Of a stretch of DNA of 64,000 nt, positions 21,247-30,859 are shown one piece after another. Both the position numbers and the translations under genes were made by a program. The DNA comes from Adiantum capillus-veneris (lineage: Eukaryota > Streptophyta > Polypodiopsida > Polypodiales > Pteridaceae), in the NCBI GenBank assembly GCA_014529385.2, contig CM043958.1, positions 153,349,293-153,413,292 on the forward strand, read 5' to 3'. The notes under the pieces are model-generated. The model worked only from the letters and a program-made list of their open reading frames with translations, was not told where the DNA came from and did no database searches. Numbering within the stretch: position 1 is the stretch's first letter; each line of letters begins with the position of its first letter.

Positions 21247-24200
21247 ATGATCTATGAGACCAACTCACGCTTGCGAATAAGCTTTTGGAATTGTAACGGG
21301 TATCCATGGAATGCGAGAATTGACATTGATGAGCTTACCAATGACTCCAATGTGATACTTCTTGTCGAAACATGGGAGCATGATGCGCAACGAATTCTTG
21401 GATTTGACAAATACGATGTGCATTCTTTGATGTGGGCCAAAAATGCAAAGCAACGAAGAGGCCAAGGAGGCGTAGCATGTATGACCAAAAAGGGTTTGAA
21501 AGATGTTTCCATTGTCAAAGAAGATAAGTATAAACGCTACTTATGGCTGAAAATCAGCCCACCAAATGGTCAAGTCATGTTTGTGGCCGGTTGCTACATT
21601 CTTCACTATGACTCAAACCTTTATGCTTGCTTGAATATGGATAGAGATAAGCTCTTTGTTGAACTAGAGGAAGACATTGCTCATTACAAGGATCAAGGTG
21701 AAGTCATTGTTTTTGGAGACATGAATGCTCGCACAAATATGTTACAACACGACACACAACAAGTAGACATGCCGCATGTCTCAAGAAGAATGGATGACTC
21801 ATACATGTATAATCGAAGTTCTAATGATGCAAAAGAAGTGGATCACTATGGAAAGTCACTTCTACATATGTGCAATAGTACCGGAATGCTCATTGCAAAT
21901 GGTGTATCTCTATGGCAAGGCACCAATGACTTTACATGTAGAAAGCACAACGGTGCTAGCGTGATTGACTATATGTTGTTCTCAGAAGCCACTTTAGAAT
22001 GCATACAAAGCTTTACACTTGGTGAATGGAATCCGGAATCGGATCATAGGATGTTATGTATTGACCTCAAGTGTGGTAAACAGCCCGAGCATGTAGCCTC
22101 CAATCATGATGTGAATCATTTGTACCTACGTCTAGACTTCAAACGAGCACTTATATATGCTGATATGGTGGACCAAATGTTAAGCATGATAGAGCATCAA
22201 GAAAGCCCAACATTAGAATGCAAGTGGAAAGTTTTCAAAGAAGTAATTTTCTCTTGTGCGAAGGAATGCTTTTCGGTGAAACACATGTCTTGCAAAAGGT
22301 CTAAGAAGGGTAGCACCAAGAAGAAATGGTTTGACATGGAATGTAGTCAAGCCCGAAAACACTTGCTAAGATTGGATGCAATCAAAGACAAGGAAGTTTA
22401 CTTGGAATGTTCACACACATACAAAGCACTTGTTCAAAAGAAGAGGAGAAGGTGGGAAGTCGAAAAACAACTTCTTTTAGCACAAGAGAAAGTACATGCA
22501 TGTGGCAAGTTTTGGCAAAATCTAAAAGGCAAGCGCGTTGAGAGCTTTGGTGACTTGACTCTTGAGGATATGTATATGCATTGTAAGAACCTCTATGAGC
22601 AACCCAATGTTGATAAGATGGAGTGTTGTAGCTCCCTTCCGTTTATGTCTCCCTTCTTTACCATTGAAGATGTATGCCGCGCGCTTGAGAAACTTGCTAC
22701 TCGCAAGGCAGGTGACCTTCAAGGTGTCAAGGCTGAAATGATTAAATGGACAAGCAAGAAAACACGATATTGGATATGCGATATGTTTAACCTTGCACTT
22801 CAGTATGGCATGCCTCATGATTGGAGTGCAAATTGGATCAAACCTTTGCACAAAGGAGGAGATGTAAACAATGTAAACAACTATCGCACTATAATGGTTG
22901 GTTCTTTAATGGCAAAGTTATTTGGATGTATCATGGAGATGAAGATAAGTGAATGGGCTGAAAAGAATGGCAAACGTGCACTTGGCCAAGCCGGTTTTCG
23001 AAAGCATCATAGCACTATTGATCACCTTGTCACTCTTCGAGTTCTTATGGAAGCGTCTCGATTGAAAGGAAAAAAGTTGTATTGTTGCTTTGTGGATTTC
23101 AAGAAAGCTTTTGACATGGTACCGCGAGGAAATCTTTGGAGACGTATGCAAAGCCTTCAAGTGCCGAGAGAATTTATGTATGCAGTCTTTTGCATCTACC
23201 AAAAAGTGATATGTCGATTACGTATGGGAGATGGAATTTCAGAATTTTTTGCAAGCACTATTGGTGTCAAACAAGGATGCCCACTTTCCCCAACCCTCTT
23301 TGGGCTACTCATTGATGAATTGGAATGCATGGTTCTTGACTTTATGCAGCAAGAAGGCATAGAAGAGGTTAAGATTGGAAATGCGGTGATCATGCTTTTG
23401 CTGTATGCCGATGATGTAGTGCTCTTGGCGCATACCTTAGAAGATGCACAAAAGCTTATGAGTGTCTTGGAACGCTTTTGCCTACATAGCGGGCTGATCG
23501 TGATGGATCCAAAACCAAGGTTATGCTTGTAAAGACTCTCAATGATGAAAATCCATGCATTGTATATAACAATGAGAAACTTGAAGTGGTAGATCACTTC
23601 AAGTACCTTGGCCTTGAGGTTCCATCCAATCATAAATGGAAGGATTGTGCAATGCGTCGCTTGGAAGCCGGAAAGAGGGCCTATTATGCATTTGAGAACA
23701 TGTGCAATGCAGGAGAGATCAAGTGTTGGGCTCTCAAAAAGTACCTCTTTGACACATTGGTGACACCGGTGCTTCTTTATGGAGTGGAGGTGTGGGGTGG
23801 AAGCATCGGGAAGTCTACTTGGAAAGAGTTTGAGAATGTCCAAAAGCGTTTTCTCACCAACTTTCTCCAAGTCAAGACACAAACACCCTACATTCTCTTA
23901 CTTCTTGAGTCCGGATTGCTTCCCATTGAGGTCTTGGGCATGCAAAGGGTTGTGGAGTACATGCGTAAGACACAACGTGGCCCTTTGCATCGACTTCCTA
24001 GAATCGCATATGAAGCAAGTCAAATGGTTCAAAAGACATGCAAGAGCAAAATACTAAGTTCGGGGTGGATGCTTGATATCAAGAAATGGTTTGGAAGATG
24101 GGATGCATGTCACTTGGTCAAGGATGCGTCGATCGACTCCCAAGTTAATGAGGCCTACTTACAACGCCAATGTATCACGGCTTGGGAGAAATCCGGAGGT

Positions 24201-24626
24201 TCTCGCTTCAGCCATTACACCACACACGTTGCCCCAAACTATAAATCTCTCTTCTTCTCGGAACGAGGTAACCGAACCCATTCCTACATCCTTGAGCCCA
24301 TCCCGTTGAGTGCGATCCGCACCATTGCCTCCATTCGTCTTAGCTCCCATTCTCTACGCTGCGAGACAGGACGTTGGGGCACTGGCGAGGAGTGTCATAG
24401 ACTTTGCACCTTATGCCCTCGTCGAGTGCGAGAGAGTGAGTACCACACACTACTTGAGTGCTCAGCTTTTGACCACATTAGGTCCTCTTTTCCCCATATA
24501 TTCAGCCATGATCTCTCCCTACATACCTTCCTCTCCCAACCACAATGTGGACTCTCTATTGCGACGCTCATTTCAGCCATTTTTGAGCATCGAGAGTCAC
24601 TTATGAACTCCACTCACACCACGTGA
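21247..24626 (+). pseudogene. msLINE copy 5 ORF2: APE endonuclease and reverse transcriptase
   Basis: The first 250 residues are an APE-type endonuclease with its catalytic set: FWNCNG, LLVETW (Glu), FGDMNAR (Asp/Asn), SVIDYML and ESDHRML (Asp-His). The reverse transcriptase has CCFVDFKKAFDMVPRG, STIGVKQGCPLSPTLFG and YADDVVLL (catalytic Asp pair, near 23,405). One base change near 23,505 (before KTKVM-like text) shifts the frame. The rest (23,523-24,626) includes YLGLEV, LFDTLVTPVLLYG and a finger CTLCPRRVRESEYHTLLEC (CX2CX9HX4C). Combined length is about 1,125 residues. The clade is not determined. It would nick DNA and copy the element RNA at the nick. Confidence 0.92.
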
Positions 24627-24673
24627 CATGTTCATTTGGTCCCAAAGGTCATATTTGACCTCCCAGGACGATA

Positions 24674-24679
<6 letters not shown>

Positions 24680-24734
<55 letters not shown>
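24680..24734 (+). repeat. (CT)n microsatellite
   Basis: About 27 units directly join the end of msLINE copy 5 to the truncated start of copy 6. Confidence 0.98.
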
Positions 24735-24737
<3 letters not shown>

Positions 24738-26662
24738 GCTGCCTCATTGATGGGGCAGAGGCGCGGAAGAAGAGGCTTTACTGCTGCTTTGTGGATTTCC
24801 GCAAGGCCTTTGACACAGTCCCACGCGAGAGACTCTTCCAGCGCCTTCACAGCATTGGGGTACCAACAGAGATGATTTGGGCCATATATGCTCTCTACGA
24901 GAGGGTGACAGGTCGAGTTCGTTGCCCAAGCGGTTTTTCAGAGACCATTGCTAGCACCATTGGTGTTAAGCAAGGATGCCCACTCTCCCCGACACTCTTT
25001 GGGCTCTACATCGACGAGATCTCCGACTACATACTGCGAGCAAGAGGAGAGGGGAGCGACTTGGCAGGTACTCCGGTCCACATCATGTTATATGCTGATG
25101 ATATTGTGTTGATTTCAAAGTCACCCGAGGGCTTGCAACGCCATCTTGAGGCCTTGGACGAATTCAGCACACATAGGGGGTTGACTGTGAACCTTGGCAA
25201 AACCAAGGTTATGATCTTTCACACATCCAGTGCAGTGAGGAGCGCTGCCACCTTCACAGCAGCAGGAGGACAGGTTGATGTAGTCACCTCCTATGTCTAC
25301 CTTGGCATCACATTCACCAGCCTACCAGGACCCTTCACTATGAGGCAGGCTGCTGCTGACAGGCTCACCCGAGGATATGCAGCTCTGACCATGCTAGAGC
25401 GGAGATGCCACCAGGCACACTTTCAGGAGCCCCGCACGAAGGGGTGGCTTTTCGACACCTTAGTCACCCCGGCCCTGATGTACTCGGCGGCAGTATGGGC
25501 ACCAGGATTGACAGCTGACCAGTGGACACAGCTTGAGAGGCCACAGGTATGTATGATCTCACGCTTGCTCCGCAGCAAGAAGACAGTGCCACGTGACATT
25601 ATTAGAGCCGAGCTCGCCACACCACCTATGGTTGTAGAGGCACTTTTCCAGACAGTCTGCTTCATCCAGAGGATGAGAGAGCTACCTCCTGACAGACTTA
25701 CTCGTAGAGCATCTGAGGCAGCTATACAACTATCAGAGAGTGGGCATGAGAGAGCATGGTACTCACAGGTCAGAGCATGGTTTGAGGGACACGGTCTTGA
25801 CATGGAGAGCCTACCACCATTCCAGTACGACCCCCACTCACCATATGTTCACCTCTCTCGCAGTGAGAGGAACTTGGTATTGAGATAGGATCTGTGGCAG
25901 CTATACACTAGGAGAGTCTGGGAGTCACCTGGCTTGGGGACGAGGATGTCAGATTACAGAGACCAGTTTCTCACCATATTGTCTGGGGGGTTCATACAGA
26001 GACCACGCTATATGGACACATATATGCCACATAGCTCACGAGTGGCGATTGGTCAGCTGAGAGTGGCTTCACACAGGTTAGAGATTGAGATCGGGAGACA
26101 TACTGGTGTTCCCAGGGAGGAGCGAGTCTGCAGAGCCTGCGCAGAGGAGGTGGAGAGTGAGGAGCACTTTGTATGTAGATGCAGAGCATACACTGAGATC
26201 AGAGGCAGGTATGAGGCCTTATTCAGAGGACAGCCCACTCTCCGAGAGATCATGGACTCTCGAGATCAGAGACAGCTCGGACGTTTCTTACTAGAGATGC
26301 AGAGCCATCGGGACACACTACTACAGCCACACACAGCTACACAGACAGAGGGGAGACAGTCGCAGCTCACAGACTTCTTTCAGAGGATTGCCGCCCCTAC
26401 CTCACCAGACACTCAGAGGGGAGTGACACTCTCACAGGCGGAGGTGAGCCGAGCTAGACGACGACCACGAGTCACAGGCTACAGGGGCGCGAGCTCCCAC
26501 CACCGACAGATCGAGGAGATCCGAGCCCGGGAGCGCCGTGCCACTGAGGAGCGAGTAGCTCAGATGAGGGCCGACCCGACAGCTTTCATCCGGGTAGCCT
26601 TGGCACCAGACCCGCCCATGTACCACATCTTACATCCCCCCATTAGTACAGGATGGAGCTAG
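24735..26662 (+). pseudogene. msLINE copy 6: ORF2 reverse transcriptase to C-terminus, one nonsense codon
   Basis: 5'-truncated exactly at the CT tract, it opens inside the reverse transcriptase (CLIDGAEARKKRLYCCFVDF). It keeps KQGCPLSPTLFGLYIDE, YADDIVLIS, GLTVNLGKTKVM and YLGITFTS. The only break is TAG at 25,886-25,888, where copy 7 has a Gln codon. After it come the finger CRACAEEVESEEHFVCRC, the PIP box QSQLTDFF (26,357-26,380), and an Arg/Glu-rich tail ending HPPISTGWS. About 640 residues of ORF2 are otherwise intact, which suggests a fairly recent insertion. Confidence 0.92.
26357..26380 (+). other. PIP box in msLINE copy 6 (QSQLTDFF)
   Basis: It is a perfect PIP consensus, flanked by Arg (EGRQSQLTDFFQR). 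The same octet occurs in copy 7 at 34,247-34,270, although the surrounding DNA has diverged. Confidence 0.75.
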
Positions 26663-26890
26663 ATAGCTTGATGCATTCTCATGATTGTACTACCTTGAGC
26701 ATATAGACATGCATATACCCCTAGAGATAGAGCTCCATCCCTCCTCAGATACTCCACTACCTACATTCAGTTCAGTTTTGTATCAGTTTTGTTTCATTCA
26801 TTTGTCTTCCTGATAGACGGATGACATACACACCATGTACATTTGATTTGTCTCATAGGCCGATTTCGGCCTGACATAGACGTTAAAAAT
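26663..26890 (+). mobile_element. msLINE copy 6 3' untranslated region with stem-loop
   Basis: It includes the repeated phrase ggatggagctagatagcttga and a perfect 7-bp stem with a two-base loop at 26,857-26,872 (AGGCCGA tt TCGGCCT). Then tgacatagacgttaaaaat runs into (CTTT)n and (CT)n. The stem-loop and gacgttaa ending are shared by the other copies. Confidence 0.8.
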
Positions 26891-26897
26891 CTTTCTT

Positions 26898-26960
<63 letters not shown>
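26891..26960 (+). repeat. (CTTT)n/(CT)n microsatellite
   Basis: Three cttt units are followed by about 28 CT units between msLINE copy 6 and the next truncated copy. Confidence 0.98.
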
Positions 26961-26962
<2 letters not shown>

Positions 26963-27300
26963 TAGAGAGAGGGAGATAGAGCAAGCTTTCTTAGACCCTG
27001 CTAGTATGCTGCGGGAACTCTTCACTACACCCATAGTTTGGTACCGATGGAGCTCACCAATCTTTGCATATCATGGTTGTACTCCCTGTGCATATAGTTT
27101 CCCTCCCATTAGAGTTAGAGCTCCATCCCCCCATACCTCCTACACATGCATGTATACACACCCCCGCTTCAGTCTATTTATAGCATGTTCAATTTTGGCA
27201 CTTTCGTCTATTCTCTGGATACCCAAAGGACACACACATGTACACCGTTCTGTCACACAGGCCGATTCGGCCTTTAGAAGACGCTATTTAAGTAGGCAGA
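26961..27300 (+). mobile_element. msLINE 3' fragment next to the ISA2-like exon
   Basis: After the CT tract it follows the 3' region of copy 6 in diverged form (gtagcatatagttt..., agttagagctccatccccc) and ends with the stem-loop at 27,259-27,273 (AGGCCGA t TCGGCCT) and agaagacgctatttaag. No microsatellite follows. It ends about 40 bp from the splice donor at 27,342. Confidence 0.75.
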
Positions 27301-27342
27301 ATTTCAAATGTCAATTATTGTATTGACATTTGCGTAGCTTAC

Positions 27343-27448
27343 CTGAAAAAGATCTTTTCTACGAGACCGAAAGGAGGCTAGTGCAGCTATCAAGTGAGAT
27401 GTCTGCTTTCCAAAATCAAGCTTTAAACCATCCCAGTTGTAATATCTC
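27343..27448 (-). CDS. ISA2: ISA2-like exon (YYNWDGLKLDFG...RRKDLFQ)
   Basis: One hundred and six bases, acceptor taccatgcag and donor ttcag|gtaagc. It encodes YYNWDGLKLDFGKQTSHLI, then AALASFRSRRKDLFQ, matching the [FY]-x-W-D-x-L...F-G-x-Q-T/I...R-x-R-R-x-D-[VL]-F-Q segment near the end of the isoamylase barrel. The next exon would code for the C-terminal domain. None was found between here and base 1, so the following intron exceeds 27 kb or the gene is broken. Confidence 0.9.
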
Positions 27449-27634
27449 CTGCATGGTAGAAAAGAAGAGAAACTTGAAAATTACAGGAACAATCATATGA
27501 GACCAGATTAAACAATGGTCTGCACAGTAGAGAAAGTGCCAAACAAAAACAATGGGCAGACTACTTTTGAATCTGTGATCCAGCTACTTAGGAAACTGCA
27601 ATCATTTTAAAAGACTGTACAAAGTAAGCTTCAC

Positions 27635-27741
27635 CTTTGGTCTACTAACAGAGATCCACCTTTTGACAGTCCACATTCGTCACCCATATTGAGAACAGGG
27701 ATACCTTGAGACAAGAATAGGCACATCAAATAATTCCGAAC
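27635..27741 (-). CDS. ISA2: ISA2-like exon (VRNYL...NMGDECG)
   Basis: One hundred and seven bases, acceptor tttagcag and donor caaag|gtgaag. It encodes VRNYLMCLFLSQGIPVLNMG followed by DECGLSKGGSLLVDQ. R-N-[FY]-L...S-Q-G-[IV]-P is a conserved isoamylase segment. N-M-G-D-E-C-G is, from family knowledge, characteristic of ISA2; ISA1 and ISA3 have Y/L-M-G-D-E-Y-G. The final AG pairs with G of the next exon (Arg). Confidence 0.92.
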
Positions 27742-28312
27742 CTGCTAAAGAGAACCCTCACTCAGAAGATAGAAAAATACTATACATAGTTCCCTTCAAA
27801 CAAGATAACTGCAGGAACTCCACACAGATCATTTATTGCAATATTTCCCTTGATTCCAAAGAAATACATTTTGCAAGACCATATACATCTATCATAGTGT
27901 CTAAGAAAACACCCCGTTTTTCATTTGGTTTCTAGTATTGGCATTTAACAACACTGTGATCCAGTCAATCAACACAAAAGTTGAACACATCATTCATTTG
28001 TTCACTCAACATAATGGACTTGAGGTCTGGATCTCGAAAGAGACAGATAGAAGCTTGAAAAACCTCTAAAACATATCATGTCAGTGTTACTGCCTTGACT
28101 TATCTGTTTAATGACAATTGGTTAGCCTATATCTTTAAAAAATGGCAAATTTTCTTGGAGATTGTTCTCCATTCCCATTTCAAATTCCATTACAAACAAA
28201 ACACCATCCTTTTTAAATAACACAATAGTTTCTGCCCAAGGATACGGATGGATGTGCACTTCACACATTCACAGCAAAGCTTTACAACTAGACAAAAGCT
28301 TGCAGGGCAGAC

Positions 28313-28376
28313 CTGTTTCACCCGAATATTCAACACTCCTTGCTTCAAAGTACGCCCTTCTTCTCCACAATTCCAG
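28313..28376 (-). CDS. ISA2: ISA2-like exon (WNCGEEG)
   Basis: Sixty-four bases: one base completing Ser, then 21 codons encoding WNCGEEGRTLKQGVLNIRVK plus a final Q. The acceptor is cctttgcag and the donor aacag|gtctgc. S-W-N-C-G-E-E-G is a hallmark of plant isoamylases, and its spacing to the next exon (R-x-K-Q then R-N) is typical. It is too short for ORF finders and lies in otherwise non-coding DNA. Confidence 0.9.
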
Positions 28377-28541
28377 CTGCAAAGGTCTCAACATTTTTTG
28401 TAATAAGCTTGCATCTAGAACTTAAAACTGTTTATATTTAGAACACACTTTTTACTTTCAAATTCGTCTCCAACTGATGCTGAAGTATATACCTTCGCTC
28501 TGAGTCAGCTTCTATACTTGCACTGCTCAAACAAATAAAAG

Positions 28542-28544
<3 letters not shown>
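28377..28544 (-). other. Intron DNA before the LINE insertion
   Basis: About 170 bp of AT-rich sequence lies between the exon acceptor and the CT tract where the next LINE starts. No feature is seen. Confidence 0.6.
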
Positions 28545-28629
<85 letters not shown>

Positions 28630-28658
28630 TGTGTGTGTGTGTGTGTGTGCGCGCGCGC
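28545..28658 (+). repeat. (CT)n then (GT)n and (GC)n tract
   Basis: About 41 CT units, then about 11 GT units and a short GC run, directly followed by msLINE ORF1 sequence. It marks the 5' junction of msLINE copy 7. Confidence 0.97.
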
Positions 28659-30854
28659 TCGCCCAAGCATCGACGACAAATTGGAGGCCACCAAGGAAGG
28701 ATGGATTGAAGTAGTCGAGAAGAATATAAAAAAGAAGGCAAGAGCGGAAGCCCAAATAGATGAGGCGCTCATCATACACACAACCATTGAGGAAAAGAAG
28801 ATGCAACAAGCCCGCCGCCTCAATGTACAAGTGACTGGCATCAAAGAAGAGGAGGGGTCCACACCAGAGAGAGATAGGAAAGCGCTATGCAGGAAGCTCG
28901 GGTACAAGGAAGACGAGGAGTTACCCTTCTCCAAAGCTTGGAGAGCTGGCAAAGACCTACAGAAAAGAACCTCATCCTCCAATTCCCCTCTGAGGAATCT
29001 TGAACCTCATTCATTCAAAAGAAGGCCATCCTAAGAGGGCTAGAGGGCCCACCTATCTACCATGGGACGACCTCACAAAGATGCAACAAGACCACCACTG
29101 CGCATGCATGCCTACAGTCAAAAAAGCTCGCAAAGAAGGGAAGAAGGCGCTATACCGAGATGGTCGCATCATCATCGATGGCAAGACCATCGCGTAGGGA
29201 CTCGCGGCCTATGAGACACATGAGGAATCCCACATTGCAGTTTGAAACTGCAACGGGGATCTATGGACACACCCAGAGAGACTTGAGGAGGTGATGAGAG
29301 GACGGGACCTCATTCTCTTGACAGAGACACATGAGAGCCCAGAGCGGAGTCTACCGAAGATGGGTTTCAGTGGGAGTCCTCACATCGGGGGAGTATTCGC
29401 CAACACACTACACGAGGGTCGGGTGGGGTGGCTATACTCTTCAGACAGGGACTCCAGAGCAGGATACAAATTGTAGCACGGAACCCGCATGCACGCTACC
29501 TTTGGATTTGCTTTGAACTATCATGGAACAAGATCATCTACATTGCCTTTTGCTATGTCCCCCCCTCAGGCTCCGGATTTGCTACTACAGAGATGGAGAG
29601 GCATGGGGAGAACAAACCATCCCCATACGGACACCATTGTGCCAATCCACAAATCTGAGGACACCTTGGACCAAGGAACTATAGGTTTATCATAATAGGC
29701 CGTGCAATGGCCAAGCTATATGGGGCAGTACTTGAGGCTGAGATCAATTCATATGGAGAAAATGAGGGCCTATGGGCTCCTGGCCAAGTAAGGTTCTGAC
29801 AGACCTTCTCCACCATCGACCACAACTTCATTCTATGTTGCCTCATTAATGGGACAAAGGTGCGGAAGAAGAAACTCTACTGCTGCTTTGTGGATTGCCG
29901 TAAAGCGTTTGGTACAATCCCACGGGAGAGGCTCTTTGGGCGGCTTCAGAGTCTGGGGATACCATCAGAGATGATATGGGATATCTATGCTCTACAAGAG
30001 AGTGACTCGAAGAGTTCGTTGTCAAGGCGGCTTGTCAGAGTCTATTGCTAGCACATTGGTGTCAAGCAAGGATGCCTCCTCTCCCCGACCCTCTTTGGAC
30101 TCTACATCGACAAGATCTCCGATTACATCTTACGAGCAAGAGCAGGAGCTAACCTAGTAGGTACCCCAATCCACATTATACTTTACGCTGATGACATTGT
30201 TTTGATTTCAGAGTCAACAAAGGGCTTAGAGAGCCATTTGCGCGCCTTGGATGAGTTCAGTACACACAGAGGACTGTCAGTGAACCTTGGGAAGACCAAG
30301 GTCATGCATGATCTTCCACACCTCCAGATCAATCTAGCAAGCGGTCACTTTTACAGCAGCAAGAGGCCCAATTGAGGTGGTCACCTCCTACGTCTACCTG
30401 GGAGTCACCTTCACTAGCAGAGAAGGACCCTTCTCCATGGCACAAGCTGCCACTGACAGACTCACCCGAGGATATGCAGCTTTGACCATGTTAAGAGTGG
30501 AGATGTCATGAGGCACATTTTAGGAGCCCCGCACAAAGGGCTGGCTATTTGATACATTGGTCACCCCACCCTTGATGTACGCAGCAGCAGTGTGGGCACG
30601 CGGATTGACAAATAGCCAGTGGATGCGAATCGAGAGACCACAAATATATATGATCTCCCGCCTGTTCTGAGGCAAGCACACAATGCCACAGAACATCATC
30701 AACGCAGAGCTTGCTTCCCTGCCCATGACAATGGAGGCACTCTTTCAGACGATCTACTTTATCCAGAGAGTGAGAGAGCTGCCGGCCGACAGACTCGCAT
30801 GGCGAGCATTTGAGTCAGCCATATAAATAGCAGAATCTGGATATGACAGAGCTT
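28659..30854 (+). pseudogene. msLINE copy 7, first segment (ORF1, partial endonuclease, reverse transcriptase)
   Basis: It opens in ORF1 (WIEVVEKNIKKKARAEAQ, RRLNVQVTGIKEE), then ORF2 starts near 29,230 (WNCNGDLW, LILLTETHESPE). Much of the endonuclease is deleted. Text resumes near 29,680 with NYRFIIIGRAMAKLYG, CCFVDCRKAF, VKQGCLLSPTLFGLYID and YADDIVLIS (30,185). Many frame changes and stops make it a pseudogene. It breaks at 30,859 where a family A LTR inserted and continues at 33,699. Confidence 0.85.
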
Positions 30855-30859
30855 GGTAC

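Larger units (their letters stand above)
20178..24679 (+). mobile_element. msLINE copy 5: nearly full-length, two ORFs
   Basis: A 4.5-kb element lies exactly between (CT)n tracts at 20,100-20,177 and 24,680-24,734. It has a short 5' leader, ORF1, ORF2 and a 3' end with stem-loop (24,646-24,661) then aggacgataatagaa directly joined to CT repeats. Only about two single-base frame changes separate it from coding capacity. It is the best reference for the family here. Its ORF2 ends at HRESLM plus a few residues, so it lacks the PIP-box tail seen in copies 4, 6 and 7. Confidence 0.9.

Noticed and set aside
24680-24734. The CT tract as a templated tail belonging to the LINE
   Set aside because: Not fully excluded, but tails vary ((GT)n, (TTC)n, (CT)n, none) and the same tract pre-exists in LTR copies without the LINE. 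Target preference is the better reading.
27305-27332. Small palindrome aaatgtcaat/attgacattt as a terminator or regulatory hairpin
   Set aside because: It lies in an intron of a nuclear gene. A 10-bp palindrome in AT-rich DNA is expected by chance, and intrinsic terminators do not apply.
28140-28290. A 48-codon minus-strand open stretch (HPYPWAETIVLFKKDG) in the 571-bp intron as an additional exon
   Set aside because: It ends in a stop before the next exon and is not needed: the flanking exons already join in phase.
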